DNA of 64,000 bases, taken from CBDFLT01 sp965249225. GTDB taxonomy: Bacteria; Chloroflexota; Dehalococcoidia; Lucifugimonadales; G963668185. Below the pieces are notes generated by a model. That model did not search any database, had not been told where the DNA came from, and saw only the letters and a program-made list of their open reading frames with translations. Both the position numbers and the translations under genes were made by a program. Positions 61,779-64,000 of the stretch are shown here, in pieces. Numbering within the stretch: the stretch's first letter is position 1; each line of letters begins with the position of its first letter. The stretch is from NCBI GenBank assembly GCA_965249225.1, contig CBDFLT010000008.1, forward strand, positions 62,001 through 126,000. Direction: 5' to 3'.

Positions 61779-62456
61779 CTACTGCTTGTCACCGATGGAC
61801 TTTTGGAATGCCGCCAGCTTCTCCTCCAGCATCCGCTGGCGCAGCGCGACCGTGAGGTCGCCCCTCGTGCGCTCCAGCACCCCTCTCATCATGTCGGTGT
61901 TTCGCCGGAGCCCTCTGGTCACGGCGTCGGGGTAATCCATGGTCACCAGAATGGTATAGACCTCGTCCATCAGGTCCAACAACTCCTCGCATCGGCTGAA
62001 GTCGTCGCGGCGCAGCGAGTCCAGGATGAAACGCCTCAGCTCCCCGATGGCCTCCGCCAGCCCGTTGAGGTATGGTGCGGCGCCCACGTCCAGGTCGTCC
62101 GGGCCGGGAAGCGGGGTGCGTTGGGTGAACGCCAGCGTGGCGTGGGCCTCCGCGAACTCCTTCTGTGCGTCCTCCACGGCGCCCGCGTAGTAGACCCTCG
62201 GATGCCGGTCGCGAAGGACTTCCAGCTGCTTGAGCAGCCCGGCGGTCGTATCGAGCAGCTTTCTCGCCTGGTCAAACTCTCCGCGGTGCGTGGCCCTGAT
62301 GGAGTTGGCCGAGTTCCGCACCACCTCCCTCGACACGTGTAGCAGCTTCTCCCGTGCGGCGTGGGTGTCCGCGAAGCTGGCCTGGGCCAGGTCGCCGATT
62401 TGCCTCAAGCGGAGCTTTGTTTCATCGGGGGTTTCCGGGCTTGATGGGGGTGTCAA
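61779..62456 (-). CDS. Translin-family protein
   Basis: 225 residues, almost all helical. It matches the translin/TRAX family in RNSANSIRATHRGEFDQA, YYAGAVEDAQKEFAEAHA, APYLNGLAEAIGELRRFIL and YTILVTMDYPDAVTRGLRRN with TDMMRGVLERTRGDLT. Translin forms octamers that bind single-stranded nucleic acid; prokaryotic members are less studied and may lack the TRAX nuclease residues. The start is a TTG at 62456, supported by GGAGG 6 nt upstream. Next on the strand after thiE, but 188 bp away. Confidence 0.75.
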   Translation of the reverse strand: MTPPSSPETPDETKLRLRQIGDLAQASFADTHAAREKLLHVSREVVRNSANSIRATHRGEFDQARKLLDTTAGLLKQLEVLRDRHPRVYYAGAVEDAQKEFAEAHATLAFTQRTPLPGPDDLDVGAAPYLNGLAEAIGELRRFILDSLRRDDFSRCEELLDLMDEVYTILVTMDYPDAVTRGLRRNTDMMRGVLERTRGDLTVALRQRMLEEKLAAFQKSIGDKQ

Positions 62457-62552
62457 TCTTATCCTCCACCTGGAACATACCGCGAGATACGATTCGACTG
62501 CGGCCGATACTTTATCAAGGTTATTTCAGGAAGCTTGTCGGACGGTATCCCC

Positions 62553-62580
62553 GTCCCCACCCCGAGGTGGTTGTTCCCAC
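62553..62580 (-). repeat. REP-like intergenic repeat, type C copy 2
   Basis: Inverted copy of 43183-43207 lying in the 188-bp gap between the translin and thiE genes. The rest of the gap shows no gene. Confidence 0.55.
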
Positions 62581-62644
62581 CCGACCCGCCCCGGAGCGCT
62601 TTTTTGAAAGCCCCACTCCACTGACCCATATGCATAGCCAAGCC

Positions 62645-63649
62645 CTACCCGGCGGCGCTGTGTATGGCCTCCACCATCCGGCGCGCGGCAGCCTCGACAT
62701 CGTCGGCCTGAGTGACCGCGCTCACCACGCAAACGCTATCCGCGCCGGCCCTCGTCACTTCCCCGATGTTGTCGGCGGTGATGCCGCCGATGGCCACCAC
62801 CGGCGCGTCCACCATACCCTTGACCTTCTCGACCATCTCAGGCCCTACCGCTTTTCTATCGGCTTTGCCCATCGTTGCCGTGGGGTACATCGCGCCCACC
62901 GCCAGATAGTCGGCCCCCTGCGACTGGGACTCCATCGCCTCCTCCACCGAGTTGTTGGACCGCCCCACAAGCTGCGTGTGGGCGAGGACGCGTCTCGCCT
63001 CACCCACGGGCATGTCGCTTTGCCCCACGTGGAGGCCGTGGGCCTCGCTGGAGAGCGTAACGTCGGAGTAGTCGTTCACAATGAATAGGGCGTTGTGCTC
63101 GTCGCACACCGCTTTCAGCTCACGGGCGACGGACAGGACAAGCCCCTTGTCGCTTTTCTTGTCCCTGAGCTGGATGACCTCGGCTCCGCCCCTGAGCGCG
63201 GCCGCCGCTACGTCCAGGACCGGGCGGTCGTTGGTCGCCTCCGGGTCGACGATAACATACAGCCCCTTTATCCGTTCAGCCGTCTTGGCCCGCATCTCCC
63301 CGGCCACGCTCCGTTCGGCCCGGTCCAGCACCCTGCGGGCCTGAGCGACCCACTCCGGGTCCAGCGGGGGCCCTTCGTCTCCCCTGGACCGCTCCAGAAT
63401 CGCCAGCGAGGTTCTGGTCTGTGAGATGGAGTCGAGTGCCATCCGGGGTGGGTCGTCCGTAAGACCTCTCAAGCCAAGACGCCTCTCTCCTATCTCGGCC
63501 GTGGAAAGCTCCGCCGCCTCGGGGAAAGGCAGCGACTCCCTGAGCATCTTTATGTCCGAGTATAGCCCCAGGGGCGCCGTGACAAACGCCTCGAGCAGCC
63601 GTATACTTTCTACCAGGGCCTGGATTTGAACTGCGACGAATGGGATCAT
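62645..63649 (-). CDS. thiE: Thiamine phosphate synthase with N-terminal helical domain
   Basis: From about residue 128 the protein is a complete ThiE barrel: IKGLYVIVDPEAT, VIQLRDKKSDKGLVLS (pyrophosphate lysine region), LFIVNDYSDVTL, GLHVGQSDMPV, YLAVGAMYPTATMGKADRKA and VVAIGGITADNIGEV. It joins the thiazole and pyrimidine halves of thiamine. The first roughly 125 residues are an added helical domain with no motif I recognise; it is not clearly the ThiD2 domain fused in some bacteria. The ATG at 63649 is chosen; a TTG 9 bp earlier is also possible. No TPP riboswitch is seen upstream. Confidence 0.88.
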   Translation of the reverse strand: MIPFVAVQIQALVESIRLLEAFVTAPLGLYSDIKMLRESLPFPEAAELSTAEIGERRLGLRGLTDDPPRMALDSISQTRTSLAILERSRGDEGPPLDPEWVAQARRVLDRAERSVAGEMRAKTAERIKGLYVIVDPEATNDRPVLDVAAAALRGGAEVIQLRDKKSDKGLVLSVARELKAVCDEHNALFIVNDYSDVTLSSEAHGLHVGQSDMPVGEARRVLAHTQLVGRSNNSVEEAMESQSQGADYLAVGAMYPTATMGKADRKAVGPEMVEKVKGMVDAPVVAIGGITADNIGEVTRAGADSVCVVSAVTQADDVEAAARRMVEAIHSAAG

Positions 63650-63692
63650 GGGGCGCAAAAGCGGCGGGTTCTATGCGTTGCATCCGCCCGGA

Positions 63693-64000
63693 TCACGCGC
63701 GGGCGAAGCCCTTGGCCTGCCCCTCGATATCCACTCCGACCTTTTCGGAGAAGGCCGCAATGAGCTGTTTGGTTATCTGCCCCGGGACCTCGTCTCCGAT
63801 CGGCTGGAGGTTGACCTGGCTGACGGGCACGATGACTGGGCTGGTGCGACTGAAGAAGACCTCGTCCGCCGTGAGGAGGTGGTACGGCTGCAGGTCTTCC
63901 TCTACCAGCGGAAGCTCCAGTTGTTCGGCGATCTCCATCACCGCCTGCCGGGTCACGCCCTGGAGGATGCTCCGCTCGGTGGGCGTTCTGATGACGCCGT
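63693..64000 (-). CDS. Class IV aminotransferase (branched-chain or D-amino acid), C-terminal part
   Basis: The frame is open to the window edge, so the N-terminus with the PLP lysine is off the window. The visible 101 residues are the C-terminal large-domain end: ERSILQGVTRQAVMEIAEQL, HLLTADEVFFSRTSPVIVPV and IGDEVPGQITKQLI, the fold-type IV signature order. It cannot be told from this part whether it is IlvE, a D-amino acid transaminase or aminodeoxychorismate lyase; the TADEVFFSRTS stretch (usual T[AS]xE[VL]F) supports IlvE/Dat. thiE follows 43 bp downstream. Confidence 0.82.
   Translation of the reverse strand, partial: GVIRTPTERSILQGVTRQAVMEIAEQLELPLVEEDLQPYHLLTADEVFFSRTSPVIVPVSQVNLQPIGDEVPGQITKQLIAAFSEKVGVDIEGQAKGFARA

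Noticed and set aside
1..64000. CRISPR array, prophage, origin of replication or integron
   Set aside because: No regularly spaced repeats, phage structural genes, DnaA-box cluster, integrase or attC sites were seen. The repeats present are insertion sequences or short dispersed elements.

Overview
The window is a bacterial chromosome segment, about 60% G+C in its core genes. Its content fits an uncultured Chloroflexota of the Dehalococcoidia/SAR202 type: repeated PYROXD2-like FAD oxidoreductases, MMPL exporters, a two-subunit molybdenum hydroxylase, an Sdh complex with a CCG-domain third subunit, a K+-type membrane pyrophosphatase and alpha2 glycyl-tRNA synthetase. This placement is inference from gene content; no rRNA, tRNA or ribosomal protein gene was found.

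Layout. 1-4.3 kb: a truncated membrane-protein gene, an SRAP (yedK) gene, a 3' remnant of dnaE2, small membrane or secreted hypotheticals and a broken FN3 protein. 4.3-15.6 kb: an accessory zone with an IS3-family copy, a small lipoprotein, a 1168-residue lipoprotein, an IS1182-family element split by a second IS3-family copy, and a beta-helix lipoprotein. 15.8-19.8 kb: a VOC protein, an OsmC protein with an in-frame UGA at its catalytic cysteine codon (probable selenocysteine), and a 2Fe-2S plus Mo-cofactor hydroxylase pair. 20-23.8 kb: an MMPL gene cut by a third IS3-family copy. 23.9-29 kb: three tandem FAD oxidoreductases.

29.3-42.8 kb is the metabolic core: sdhA-sdhB-sdhE, a frameshifted MMPL gene, a minus-strand operon pccB - small ORF - pycB - icd - mdh, and folP-folK. 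Together these cover succinate, malate and isocitrate oxidation plus a biotin-dependent carboxyl transfer that feeds oxaloacetate. 42.8-46.1 kb: Trm112, a CopD-like membrane protein, a TlpA thioredoxin and glyS. 46.3-49.8 kb: an intact IS1182-family element next to an AT-richer AIPR-family gene (candidate phage defence). 50.1-58.95 kb: rlmB, an amidohydrolase, a class III aminotransferase with a fourth FAD oxidoreductase, a beta-hydroxyacid dehydrogenase and hppA. 59-64 kb: an IS5-family element, a membrane/lipoprotein gene pair, a translin-family gene, thiE and a truncated class IV aminotransferase.

The most notable points are the probable OsmC selenoprotein with a SECIS-like hairpin, a possible transcarboxylase operon, a gene-conversion-like tract about 1 kb long between two FAD oxidoreductases 28 kb apart, a nested insertion with a clean 8-bp target duplication, two MMPL paralogues broken by different lesions, and dispersed IS-end-like repeats at gene borders. 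No CRISPR array, tRNA or rRNA was seen.
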